Below are positions 7,076-13,644 of a stretch of DNA of 21,185 bases, piece after piece. The stretch lies in the IMG/VR virus record IMGVR_UViG_3300049460_000217, positions 1 through 21,185 of that record; one strand, 5' to 3'. Under the pieces are notes generated by a model that saw nothing but the letters and a program-made list of their open reading frames with translations, did not search any database and was not told the DNA's origin. Origin of the DNA: a virus. The position numbers were made by a program, and so were the translations under genes. Numbering within the stretch: position 1 is the first letter of the stretch; each line of letters starts with the position of its first letter.

Positions 7076-8518
7076 TCAATGGCTCCACATGCCGTCGTTG
7101 TACGTCGCCTGCGTCACATTCACGGTGAGTGAGGCGGCCGTGACATAGCGATACTGCTCAGGCAGCAGGCCCACCGATGCCGGGATAACGATCTGCAAAT
7201 CGCTGCCGTCATCCTGAAGCGCCACGACGCCGGTTTTCGAGTCCGTGAGCGTCGAGTTGATTTTCTTGGTCGACAGCGTGAGCATGCCGCGCTTGGTAGC
7301 CGCCGCGCCCTTGCCGTAGATCGCAAGCACCTCCGAAATGATTTCCGCCGTTACATCGGCCGGATCATGCACGACGGACACCTGCGCATTGATCGTCACC
7401 GGCAGCGGCGTCTCGACCTCATCCACGAACTTGACCCAGTAGGAGTCATCGGCCGCCGCGATGATCTTCTTGATTTGCGTCTTGATATAGGTCGGGTCGC
7501 TGCCGTCGGAGGTCGCGAATGCTACGAACAGCCGGTTGATGTTGTTGATGTTGCCGCCGCGCACGGTTTCCTCGACCTGCTCATTCCAGACGGACAGGAA
7601 ATCGAGGTTGTTGAGATTGCGGCGGATCAACGCATCGAAGTTGCCGAGGTAGACGGCCGACGAATCATATTGCGGCGGCACACTCGCCCACTCGCGCAGC
7701 GTGTCGATATCGACAGGATCAGCACCCGGATTAACGACGGCCGTCATTGCGAACGTGGCTTGCCGGTCGTTGGTGTCGACGGTCGTTTCCAGCGTGAAAA
7801 CCGCGTTCACATCGACCGCGAGCGCGCCGTAGGTTTCCTCAACCACAAAGTCAATTTCGGTGCCATTGGAAGGCTGGACGCCAAACGTGTTAGCCCAACC
7901 GAACTTGACCCAAAGCTGCCGCAGTTCATCCGTGGCGAGGTCGTATCCGGGCTCACCCGCGAGCAGGTTCGCAAACTCAGGCGTGTACGGGTAGAGCGTG
8001 CCGCCGACGGTTACCGAAAGGCCGCTGATCTGCTGTTCGGTATCCGTGTTCGGCGTGATCTGAACCGGGTAGAAGGGTGCGGAGTTCGAAACCGTGTGCG
8101 TGAGCGGGCGAGTCGTCATCTGCTTGGCGTTCACCGCGCCGCTTCCGCCTGCGGCGATGGTCACCGACGATTCAGCGACGTACACCCGGCCGTAGGAGTC
8201 GAGAAAGCGGCGACCGGTGACGATATTGAGCGGCACGGCGGCCGGGTTTTTGCCGGTGAGCGTGACGCGCGGCGGAACCGCGAACGGCAGGATGCCCTTC
8301 ATCGCGGCATCCGCGAGCACGGTCGTATCGCGCGTCTTGTTGAACGCCTCGACGCTCTCGACGTCGATCTGCGACGACAGCATGGCGAGCATCGTCGCCT
8401 GCGCCGACAGCGACATAAGCAGGCGCGGGTCGCTTGCCTGATAGTAGAGGGCGGCCGTCGGGTAGTCCTGCGCAGCAGCCTGCACGGCGGTCCAGAAGTC
8501 GTCGCGGCTGTAAGCCAT
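7076..8518 (-). CDS. Baseplate J / gp6-like wedge protein
   Basis: A 480-residue protein. The N-terminal DPRLLMSLSAQATMLAMLSS segment, the central CAP-like beta region (residues ~85-200) and the C-terminal PLPVTINAQVSVVHDPADVT segment followed by a helix fit the baseplate J family (P2 gpJ, T4 gp6), which forms the wedge ring of contractile-tail baseplates. The length is in the usual range for longer members. ATG 8518 immediately follows the TAA (8521-8519) of the upstream gene, so the two are translationally coupled. The neighbouring genes before and after are the ones expected for a gp25-J-I order. Confidence 0.85.
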   Translation of the reverse strand: MAYSRDDFWTAVQAAAQDYPTAALYYQASDPRLLMSLSAQATMLAMLSSQIDVESVEAFNKTRDTTVLADAAMKGILPFAVPPRVTLTGKNPAAVPLNIVTGRRFLDSYGRVYVAESSVTIAAGGSGAVNAKQMTTRPLTHTVSNSAPFYPVQITPNTDTEQQISGLSVTVGGTLYPYTPEFANLLAGEPGYDLATDELRQLWVKFGWANTFGVQPSNGTEIDFVVEETYGALAVDVNAVFTLETTVDTNDRQATFAMTAVVNPGADPVDIDTLREWASVPPQYDSSAVYLGNFDALIRRNLNNLDFLSVWNEQVEETVRGGNINNINRLFVAFATSDGSDPTYIKTQIKKIIAAADDSYWVKFVDEVETPLPVTINAQVSVVHDPADVTAEIISEVLAIYGKGAAATKRGMLTLSTKKINSTLTDSKTGVVALQDDGSDLQIVIPASVGLLPEQYRYVTAASLTVNVTQATYNDGMWSH

Positions 8519-8812
8519 TTAGTTGTCGCTCCCAAGCTGTACGAGTTCGCCCGCGACCTCGATATAAAGGTTGCGCTTGTCCGGCCCGGTGTCCTGCGCA
8601 TAGATGTTGACCGCGCCACGCGGCTGCGCGCCGAGGAGCGGCACGTCGTTGCGCAGCTTGGCGATGACAGCGTCTGCAAGTCCGGACGCGAGCGGCTTTT
8701 GCAGCATGTCGGTGACGTTCTGCCCATAATCGCTGCCCAGATAGCCATTGAGCGGCGTTGCGAGCCAGTGGGACGTCATATCAACGAGGTCGGAAGCGGG
8801 GATTTTTGCCAT
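8519..8812 (-). CDS. Small baseplate wedge candidate (gp25-like), 97 aa
   Basis: First gene of the leftward operon. It has a short helical N-terminus (PASDLVDMTSHWLATPLNG), then a DYGQNVTDMLQKPL segment, a central helix (ADAVIAKLRNDVPLL) and a beta C-terminus (LYIEVAGELVQL). Size and position directly before baseplate J match the gp25/gpW lysozyme-like wedge proteins, which bridge sheath and baseplate, but the classic gp25 ER/GER motif is not seen, so the call is tentative. No convincing Shine-Dalgarno precedes ATG 8812. Confidence 0.55.
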   Translation of the reverse strand: MAKIPASDLVDMTSHWLATPLNGYLGSDYGQNVTDMLQKPLASGLADAVIAKLRNDVPLLGAQPRGAVNIYAQDTGPDKRNLYIEVAGELVQLGSDN

Positions 8813-8841
8813 GCGTCAATGCTACGGCCGCGCCGTATCCC

Positions 8842-8855
8842 ATAGACATGTTGTT
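8842..8855. promoter_or_regulatory. Degenerate copy of the ATAGAYA operator
   Basis: ATAGACATG followed by TTGTT has one perfect half-site (ATAGACA) of the palindrome at 8883-8896 and a degenerate second half. It lies 30 bases before the start of the leftward late operon, a sensible place for control of that promoter. I could not identify a convincing leftward -35/-10 pair. Confidence 0.35.
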
Positions 8856-8882
8856 TTCCTACCGGCTGTTCGGCTTAAAAAT

Positions 8883-8896
8883 ATAGATATGTCTAT
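8883..8896. promoter_or_regulatory. Palindromic operator ATAGATATGTCTAT
   Basis: An imperfect palindrome with 6 of 7 arm positions complementary (half-site ATAGAYA). Its last T is the first base of the -35 hexamer of the rightward promoter. The same arrangement recurs at 14973-14986, which argues for a real binding site of a phage or host regulator. Confidence 0.6.
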
Positions 8897-8924
8897 TGCC
8901 ATAGTTGCGCTTGGTCATTAATAT
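8896..8924 (+). promoter_or_regulatory. Rightward sigma70-like promoter for the 8950-14954 operon
   Basis: -35 TTGCCA (8896-8901), 17-base spacer, -10 TAATAT (8919-8924). The transcript would begin near 8931, which excludes in-frame start codons at 8905 and 8923 and supports ATG 8950 for the first gene. The -35 overlaps the operator, so bound regulator would block (or touch) RNA polymerase. Confidence 0.55.
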
Positions 8925-8949
8925 GTCGATATTCCGATACGGGGATGCG

Positions 8950-9153
8950 ATGACCACCACGGCTAGATACCTCTGCGCGACCTGCGGCGCGACACACGAG
9001 CGGCGAAACCTCGCCGTCGAGTGCTGCTCGACGGGCAGCGCATTGACAGCCGACGAACTGGAGGCCATAGGCCAGACGCGGCTGTTTGAGGATGGCCTGC
9101 CGCCAGCGCACCCTGTAACGGTCGAGCCGGACGGACAGCAGCGGCTGTTCTGA
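8950..9153 (+). CDS. Small Cys-rich protein with C-terminal QxxLF, 67 aa
   Basis: First gene of the rightward operon. The start at ATG 8950 is chosen because the predicted transcription start is downstream of earlier in-frame starts and GGGG lies 5 bases before it. C9-x2-C12, H16 and C25-C26 suggest a small zinc-binding fold. The protein ends GQQRLF, a QxxLF peptide like those that bind the bacterial sliding clamp. I recognise no family. An early host-takeover role is possible but is inferred only from position and motif. Confidence 0.65.
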   Translation: MTTTARYLCATCGATHERRNLAVECCSTGSALTADELEAIGQTRLFEDGLPPAHPVTVEPDGQQRLF

Positions 9154-9214
9154 TCCATCCGGATTTTCTGGCGGGCCTCATGCGCGAATGGTGAGGACTA
9201 CAAACTGGGCACAC

Positions 9215-9385
9215 ATGGCAGCGCACAAGACTGACGCAGTCAAGGTTGCCGTCTCGCTGGTCGTAAAGGGCAAGTGCCCGACGGCCTACGCGGCGGCAAA
9301 GCAGACAGGCGTATCGGCTTCCTCGATACACCGCGACCCGACGTACAAGGCATGGAAGGCGCAGAAGGAGCAGAGCAAGCAATGA
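9215..9385 (+). CDS. Small helix-turn-helix protein, 56 aa
   Basis: The segment TAYAAAKQTGVSASSIHRDP has the pattern of a helix-turn-helix (helix, AAKQTGVS turn, recognition helix SASSIHRD), preceded by a helix (TDAVKVAVSLVVKGK). Similar short phage proteins are DNA-binding or terminase-small-subunit-like HTH units. I chose ATG 9215 (MAAHKTD) because the HTH fold starts there; ATG 9188, nine codons upstream, is also possible. Neither has a strong Shine-Dalgarno. The stop overlaps the next ATG as ATGA. It is a candidate, untested, for the factor acting on the ATAGAYA sites. Confidence 0.6.
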   Translation: MAAHKTDAVKVAVSLVVKGKCPTAYAAAKQTGVSASSIHRDPTYKAWKAQKEQSKQ

Positions 9386-9756
9386 ACGTAATGACACTCG
9401 CGCAATTTAGGGAAGCGCTCAAAGCGCAAGGCGTCAAGTCGCACGAGCATTTCGCGTTCGTGTGCCCGATGTGCGCCACGATCCAATCGTCGCGCGACCT
9501 GATCGCGGCAGGTGCGGGCGCGGATTTCGATGCGGTCGAAAAGTATCTCGGTTTCGCGTGCGTGGGCCGCTTCACAGACGCCGGTTCGCCGCGCAACAAG
9601 CCGGACGGCAAGCCCTGCAACTGGAGTCTTGGCGGCCTGTTCCGCCTGCACAAGCTGGAGGTGGAGACAGAGGACGGCGAGCGCCATCCGCGTTTCGAGC
9701 TTGCCACGCCCGAACAGGCGCAGGCACACGCGGCAGCAGGGCAGGTGACGCAATGA
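9382..9756 (+). CDS. Conserved phage zinc-ribbon-like protein, 124 aa
   Basis: ATG 9382 overlaps the upstream TGA (ATGA); the longer open frame from 9274 would run through the HTH gene and is discarded. C28-x2-C31 (FVCPMC), C60 and C79 suggest a zinc ribbon. The sequence SSRDLIAAGAGADFDAVEKY, then GRFTDAGSPRNKPDGKPCNW and SLGGLFRLH belongs, from memory, to a hypothetical family widespread in Burkholderiales and Pseudomonas phages. Its function is unknown. The last ~25 residues are Ala/Gln-rich and probably disordered. Confidence 0.8.
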   Translation: MNVMTLAQFREALKAQGVKSHEHFAFVCPMCATIQSSRDLIAAGAGADFDAVEKYLGFACVGRFTDAGSPRNKPDGKPCNWSLGGLFRLHKLEVETEDGERHPRFELATPEQAQAHAAAGQVTQ

Positions 9757-10307
9757 TCGCGCAGGCAACGCCGTATCAGATAGAACTGTTGCAGCACACG
9801 TTAGGGCTCACAGGCAAGACGCGCGGCAATCACACGCCGCACCGCAATCTGTTCGTCGCGGATGCCGGGCATCACGACATGAAGCACCTCGCAGCGCTGG
9901 AGGGAATGGGCCTGATGGAGCGCCGCCGCTCGCCGGGCTTTCTCGCGGCCGGTGACATTGTGTTTGCTGCAACCGATACAGGCCGGGCGACTGCGCTCGC
10001 GGCTCTGCCGGAACCGAAGCCGCGCACGCGATACGAGGATTATCTCGATGCCGACGGCTGCGCGGGCAATACGTTCGGCGAGTTTCTGTGCGGCGACCGC
10101 ATGCCAAAGTTCGAGCAGCGCCGCCCGTTGTTCGGCGATAGCTGGCGCAACACGGAATACCGCATGTACCGCAACCATGCCTTTTACAAGCGCGACGTTG
10201 AGGGCGACTGGTGCAAGACGATGAAAGAGGCCAAGGCAAGCTACAAGGCCGCGCTCAAACGTCAGCACGAGAAACAGCGCGCTGCACTGCGGAGGCCCGC
10301 CCAATGA
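9753..10307 (+). CDS. Unknown protein with winged-helix-like N-terminus, 184 aa
   Basis: The ATG at 9753 overlaps the upstream TGA. Residues ~8-85 (IELLQHTLGL, HRNLFVADAGHHDMKHLAAL, EGMGLMERR, then DIVFAATDTGRATALAAL) read like a compact alpha-beta fold with the 'L-x-x-x-G-L-x-x-R ... T-x-x-G-R' logic of winged-helix proteins. Residues ~100-184 contain GEFLCGDRMPKFEQRRPLF and a very basic helical tail (KEAKASYKAALKRQHEKQR). No enzyme motif is visible. Similar proteins occur in phages of beta-proteobacteria with no assigned role. The end overlaps the next gene by 4 bases. Confidence 0.7.
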   Translation: MIAQATPYQIELLQHTLGLTGKTRGNHTPHRNLFVADAGHHDMKHLAALEGMGLMERRRSPGFLAAGDIVFAATDTGRATALAALPEPKPRTRYEDYLDADGCAGNTFGEFLCGDRMPKFEQRRPLFGDSWRNTEYRMYRNHAFYKRDVEGDWCKTMKEAKASYKAALKRQHEKQRAALRRPAQ

Positions 10308-10969
10308 TCGGCTATGCGTTCTACGGGCACGATCAGACCGAACTACTCGCGTTCTCTCATGAGGGCATCCGCGCGCCGCGCAAAGACGTGATCGGCGAGG
10401 TCGTGATGGCCGAAAGGTGGCAGGCGTACATGCAACGCTTTGCGCCGTCGATTCACGATGAATGCGACGAGTACGGGTTTCGCACGCTGATGGCGTCGTT
10501 TCCGTTTCCGCTCTCGCAACGTCTCGCCACGGTCGCAGCATCGTTTATCCAGTGGCTTGGCACGAACTGCGGCCGGTGCTTCATCGGCGACGCAGAAAAG
10601 ATCGCGGCTGCACTGCACGACCGGCTCGACGCATGGGCGGCCGCCTGGGCCATTGAGAACGCCCGGCATCCGTCCATCAATGGCGGCGTTCGGATCATTG
10701 AGGCCGCGCTCGCGCCTGCGGATCACTACGTTCATGGTCGTTTGAACCGACTGCCAGACCTCACCGCCGAGGATTACGAGGCGGTCGAGCATGTCGTGCT
10801 TTGGCTTGGCTCGACGGACGGTAAGGCGTTTTTCGCCGATTGCCAGCGCGAGATTAATGCACGGCTCGAAAAGGAGCGGCACGAGCGCATTGCCGAATGG
10901 CGCAAAGAGCAGGTCGCGCGCCAACGTGCAACGGCAAAGCCGACCAACAAACGGGATGAATGGCGATGA
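10304..10969 (+). CDS. Unrecognised helical protein, 221 aa
   Basis: ATG 10304 overlaps the upstream TGA (ATGA) and is preceded by a full GGAGG at 10291-10295; the frame extends upstream to 10211 but that would overlap the previous gene by about 100 bases. The protein is mostly helical with several aromatic and Cys positions (TNCGRCFIGDAEKIAAALHD near residue 85) and a basic, Glu/Arg-rich coiled C-terminus (residues ~185-221). No catalytic motif or membrane segment was found. Its function is unknown; location suggests an early gene. Confidence 0.7.
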   Translation: MIGYAFYGHDQTELLAFSHEGIRAPRKDVIGEVVMAERWQAYMQRFAPSIHDECDEYGFRTLMASFPFPLSQRLATVAASFIQWLGTNCGRCFIGDAEKIAAALHDRLDAWAAAWAIENARHPSINGGVRIIEAALAPADHYVHGRLNRLPDLTAEDYEAVEHVVLWLGSTDGKAFFADCQREINARLEKERHERIAEWRKEQVARQRATAKPTNKRDEWR

Positions 10970-11322
10970 ATTTCGACCTCAGAAAGCCGTGCGCCCAGTG
11001 TCCGTTTCGTACCGACGTCGAGCCGTACCTGCGCACCGAACGCGTCGAAGAACTGTGCGATGCGATCACGCACAACGACAAGACGTTTCAGTGTCACAAG
11101 ACGCTCAAGCACGACGACGACGGCCGCGCGATCCCGACGGACAAGGATCAGCACTGCGCGGGCGCTCTCATCATGCTCGAACATATGCAGCGACCGAACC
11201 AGTTGATGCGCATTGCGTACCGGCTTGGCTATTACGACAAACACAAGCTGGACATGAGCGCGCCGGTGTACATGCAGGCCCGCGACATGATCGACGCTTA
11301 CGCGAAGCACAACGGGGATTAA
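10966..11322 (+). CDS. DUF6283-like four-Cys protein, 118 aa
   Basis: KPCAQCPFRTD near the N-terminus (C9, C12), a downstream FQCHKT (C43, H44) and QHCAGALIM (C64) followed by a helical C-terminus fit, by eye, the DUF6283 family (C-x2-C-P-F-R ... F-x-C-H-x-T ... C-A-G). Four conserved Cys and a His suggest a bound zinc or iron-sulphur cluster; the biochemical role is unknown. ATG 10966 overlaps the previous TGA; ATG 10960 adds two residues and has poorer Shine-Dalgarno spacing. It is directly followed by the PP-loop enzyme, so the two could act together. Confidence 0.7.
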   Translation: MNFDLRKPCAQCPFRTDVEPYLRTERVEELCDAITHNDKTFQCHKTLKHDDDGRAIPTDKDQHCAGALIMLEHMQRPNQLMRIAYRLGYYDKHKLDMSAPVYMQARDMIDAYAKHNGD

Positions 11323-11327
11323 AGCAT

Positions 11328-12083
11328 ATGCAACGCACGCAACTTTGGGCCTCTGGCGGCGGCGTCCAGTCAGCCGCCATCGCAGCCCTAATAGTTCAGG
11401 GAAAGATCAGGCCCGATCTGGCCGTAATCGTAGACACAGAGCGTGAGCAGTCTACGACGTGGACCTACATGAATGAGGTCATTTCGCCCGCGCTGGCTTC
11501 CGTCGGCGTGACGCTGCATCGCGTCAGAAAAAGCGAGTTCGAAAAGAAAGACCTTTACGCGGGTGCGCAGGATGACACGCTGCTTATCCCGGCCTTCACG
11601 ACCCAAAGTGGAGATATCGGAAAGCTCTCGAATTACTGCTCATCCTATTGGAAGCGCGAGGTCGTTAAACGGTGGGCAAACGCTCACGGTGTCACGGCGG
11701 TTGATATGTGGCTTGGTATCAGCGTCGATGAAATGAATCGCGTGCAGAAGGGCACCCGCGCCAAGTGGCAAACCCGCTACCCGCTGATCGAGCAGCGTAT
11801 GAATCGCGGCGACTGCATCGCGCTCGTACAGCGCATGGGCTGGCCGACACCGCCGCGTAGCTCTTGCATCATGTGCCCGAACCATACGGCCCACGAGTGG
11901 CGTGACATTCGCGACAACAAGCCTGAGGACTGGCAAGCCGCTATCAGGTTCGATCACGAGATTCGGAAGCGCGATCCGCATGTCTACGTGCACCACGATT
12001 GTGTACCGCTGGAGCACGCGGACCTTGATGAGCAAAACGGCGTCCTTTTCGGCCACTGCGATAGCGGCCATTGCTTTACCTGA
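11328..12083 (+). CDS. PAPS-reductase-like PP-loop ATP pyrophosphatase
   Basis: A 251-residue protein starting at ATG 11328 with GGGGA 9 bases upstream; the open frame from 10791 is rejected because it overlaps two genes. S9-G-G-G-V-Q-S15 is the PP-loop of the adenine-nucleotide alpha-hydrolase superfamily. LGISVDEMNR (130-138) and a YPLIEQ ... NRGDCIALVQRMGW block, followed by SSCIMCP (C180, C183) and CDSGHC near the end (C244, C249), match the phage PAPS-reductase-like family. Members activate a substrate with ATP, often for sulphur or base chemistry; the Cys set may hold an Fe-S cluster or zinc. Classical assimilatory sulphate reduction is unlikely for a phage. Nucleotide or tRNA modification, or sulphur-based DNA chemistry, are alternatives that the sequence cannot separate. 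Confidence 0.8.
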   Translation: MQRTQLWASGGGVQSAAIAALIVQGKIRPDLAVIVDTEREQSTTWTYMNEVISPALASVGVTLHRVRKSEFEKKDLYAGAQDDTLLIPAFTTQSGDIGKLSNYCSSYWKREVVKRWANAHGVTAVDMWLGISVDEMNRVQKGTRAKWQTRYPLIEQRMNRGDCIALVQRMGWPTPPRSSCIMCPNHTAHEWRDIRDNKPEDWQAAIRFDHEIRKRDPHVYVHHDCVPLEHADLDEQNGVLFGHCDSGHCFT

Positions 12084-12113
12084 TAACTCACCATCCAACG
12101 TCACGTACATACC

Positions 12114-13064
12114 ATGACTCAACTTCGCATCAAGCGCGTCCACCCGGACGCCCAACTCCCCCAGTTCGCCACGGCAGGCGCGGCCTGCATCGACCTGCAC
12201 GCCATTGAAGCGCACGCGTTCAAGCCGCACCCGGTAGACCGTCACGCGTGCATTTTCCGCACCGGCCTCGCGGTCGAAATCCCGCCCGGCTTCGTTCTGA
12301 AAATCTACTCGCGCAGCGGGCAGGGCTTTAAGGACGCGGTACGCCTCTCGAACTGTGTCGGCGTGATCGATTCCGACTATCGCGGCGAAATCATGGTGTC
12401 GCTGCGCGCCGACGGCGACGACGGCAAGGCAATCAACAAGGTCCGTACTGGTGACCGTATCGCTCAGGCGATGTTGGAAATCGCGCCGCGCTTCGAGATT
12501 ATCGAGGTCGCTGAACTGTCGGAGACGGCACGCGGCGCGGGCGGTTTTGGCTCGACGGGCACCGGCGCAATTCCCGCCGTCGACGTGCTCGCCGGTGATG
12601 ACTGCGCGGACCTGCTGCGTGGCACGCCCTACGAGGCAGGCATGGAAGCGATGGCACTCGCACGGAAGTGGGAAGAAAAGGGTGTGATTGTCACTATCTC
12701 GCGCAAGTCGAAACAGCCGCCCGTAATGGGTGAGCACTACCCGGTCACGAACGCATGGCCGAAACTCGTGAGAAAGGATGATGTAGCGGTTCCGGCAGAA
12801 ACGGCGGTGCTCGACATGGTTCAGTACGAGCGCGACGACGAGAGCATTCAATGCGCGCTGCTGCTCACCGACCTCAAAGAGGTGCCGCTCGACGTCATCG
12901 CCGGTTGGACGCTTGAGCAGTGCATTCAGGTGCACGACTGGGCGCTTGCCGTGCACATGAACGCATCCGATAACGATGATGTGGTAGTGCCGCCGCGCCC
13001 GGCAGTGCTCGATGCCTACGAAATGACGGCAGAAGAACGCCGCGATTCTTACCGGATCGTCTGA
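12114..13064 (+). CDS. dut: dUTPase with C-terminal extension
   Basis: A 316-residue protein. Residues 1-150 are a trimeric dUTPase (dUTP to dUMP + PPi) with all five motifs: AACIDLHA (23-30), YSRSGQGF (65-72), GVIDSDYRGEI (83-93, catalytic Asp in the family), GDRIAQAML (113-121) and RGAGGFGSTG (140-149). The residue before RSG is Ser rather than the usual Pro. The enzyme keeps uracil out of phage DNA and supplies dUMP. Normal dUTPases end soon after motif 5; here ~165 more residues follow, with YEAGMEAMALARKWEEKG (173-190), then WTLEQCIQVHDWALAVHMNA (265-284) and SDNDDVVVPPRPAVL. The last part resembles stand-alone phage hypothetical proteins, so this looks like a fusion. No clear Shine-Dalgarno precedes ATG 12114. 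Confidence 0.95.
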   Translation: MTQLRIKRVHPDAQLPQFATAGAACIDLHAIEAHAFKPHPVDRHACIFRTGLAVEIPPGFVLKIYSRSGQGFKDAVRLSNCVGVIDSDYRGEIMVSLRADGDDGKAINKVRTGDRIAQAMLEIAPRFEIIEVAELSETARGAGGFGSTGTGAIPAVDVLAGDDCADLLRGTPYEAGMEAMALARKWEEKGVIVTISRKSKQPPVMGEHYPVTNAWPKLVRKDDVAVPAETAVLDMVQYERDDESIQCALLLTDLKEVPLDVIAGWTLEQCIQVHDWALAVHMNASDNDDVVVPPRPAVLDAYEMTAEERRDSYRIV

Positions 13065-13065
13065 C

Positions 13066-13644
13066 ATGATCGCGCTGATAAAGAAGCCGCTGCGCGCGTA
13101 CACCGTCCACGATGGCGAGGACGGGTACACCGTCGTTTTCGGGCGCACCAACGGGGTGGCGCGCGCGCAAGGCGCGAACGAACTCAATTGCGGGTTTGAG
13201 GACGTCGCATATTGCAGGCGTGCACCGGAGTTCGACCAGTACGCGCCCGGCCCAGTACCGCCAGAAGCCTGCATCGAGCAGGGCAATTGGTGGTTTGAGT
13301 GCATGGAGTGCACCGAACACGTCAATGACGAGACGCCCGATCCCGTCTACCTTGGACAGTTCGTGTTCTGCTCGAAAGGGTGTCACGCCGTGCACGAGCG
13401 AGACAGGCGCGCGGAGGTCGATTTCGAAGACATGGCCTGCGAGCTTCTGGAGGCCCGCTATCCAGGCGCAGTGTTGCGGCACGTCCATCGCATCAGGCGC
13501 GATCACCTCGTGCCTATCGAGGTTCATTTCACGTTTCCGGGCGGTCAATACTGGGTGCACTGGGTGAGCGGCGAATCGACCGCTTCCGCGCATCCCGACG
13601 ACGTCGACGCCTTTGTTTCCCTCTACCGTAAAAGCAAAAAATGA
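13066..13644 (+). CDS. Zinc-ribbon phage protein, 192 aa
   Basis: ATG 13066 follows the dUTPase stop by one base. C79-x2-C82 (FECMEC) and C102-x3-C106 (FCSKGC) define a probable treble-clef or zinc-ribbon module. The N-terminal ~60 residues (RAYTVHDGEDGYTVVFGRTN) form a beta-rich domain seen in other phage hypotheticals. The C-terminus (residues ~135-185; EVHFTFPGGQYWVHWVSGE) is also beta-rich. There is no catalytic motif. Its stop overlaps the start of the macrodomain gene (ATGA), implying coupled expression. Confidence 0.7.
   Translation: MIALIKKPLRAYTVHDGEDGYTVVFGRTNGVARAQGANELNCGFEDVAYCRRAPEFDQYAPGPVPPEACIEQGNWWFECMECTEHVNDETPDPVYLGQFVFCSKGCHAVHERDRRAEVDFEDMACELLEARYPGAVLRHVHRIRRDHLVPIEVHFTFPGGQYWVHWVSGESTASAHPDDVDAFVSLYRKSKK

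Noticed and set aside
7367-8845. 492-aa plus-strand open frame opposite baseplate J
   Set aside because: Shadow of the baseplate J gene, with Arg/Val/Asp-biased composition typical of antisense frames in GC-rich DNA.
11640-13325. 561-aa minus-strand open frame opposite the PP-loop and dUTPase genes
   Set aside because: Both genes on the plus strand have intact catalytic motifs; the antisense product has none.
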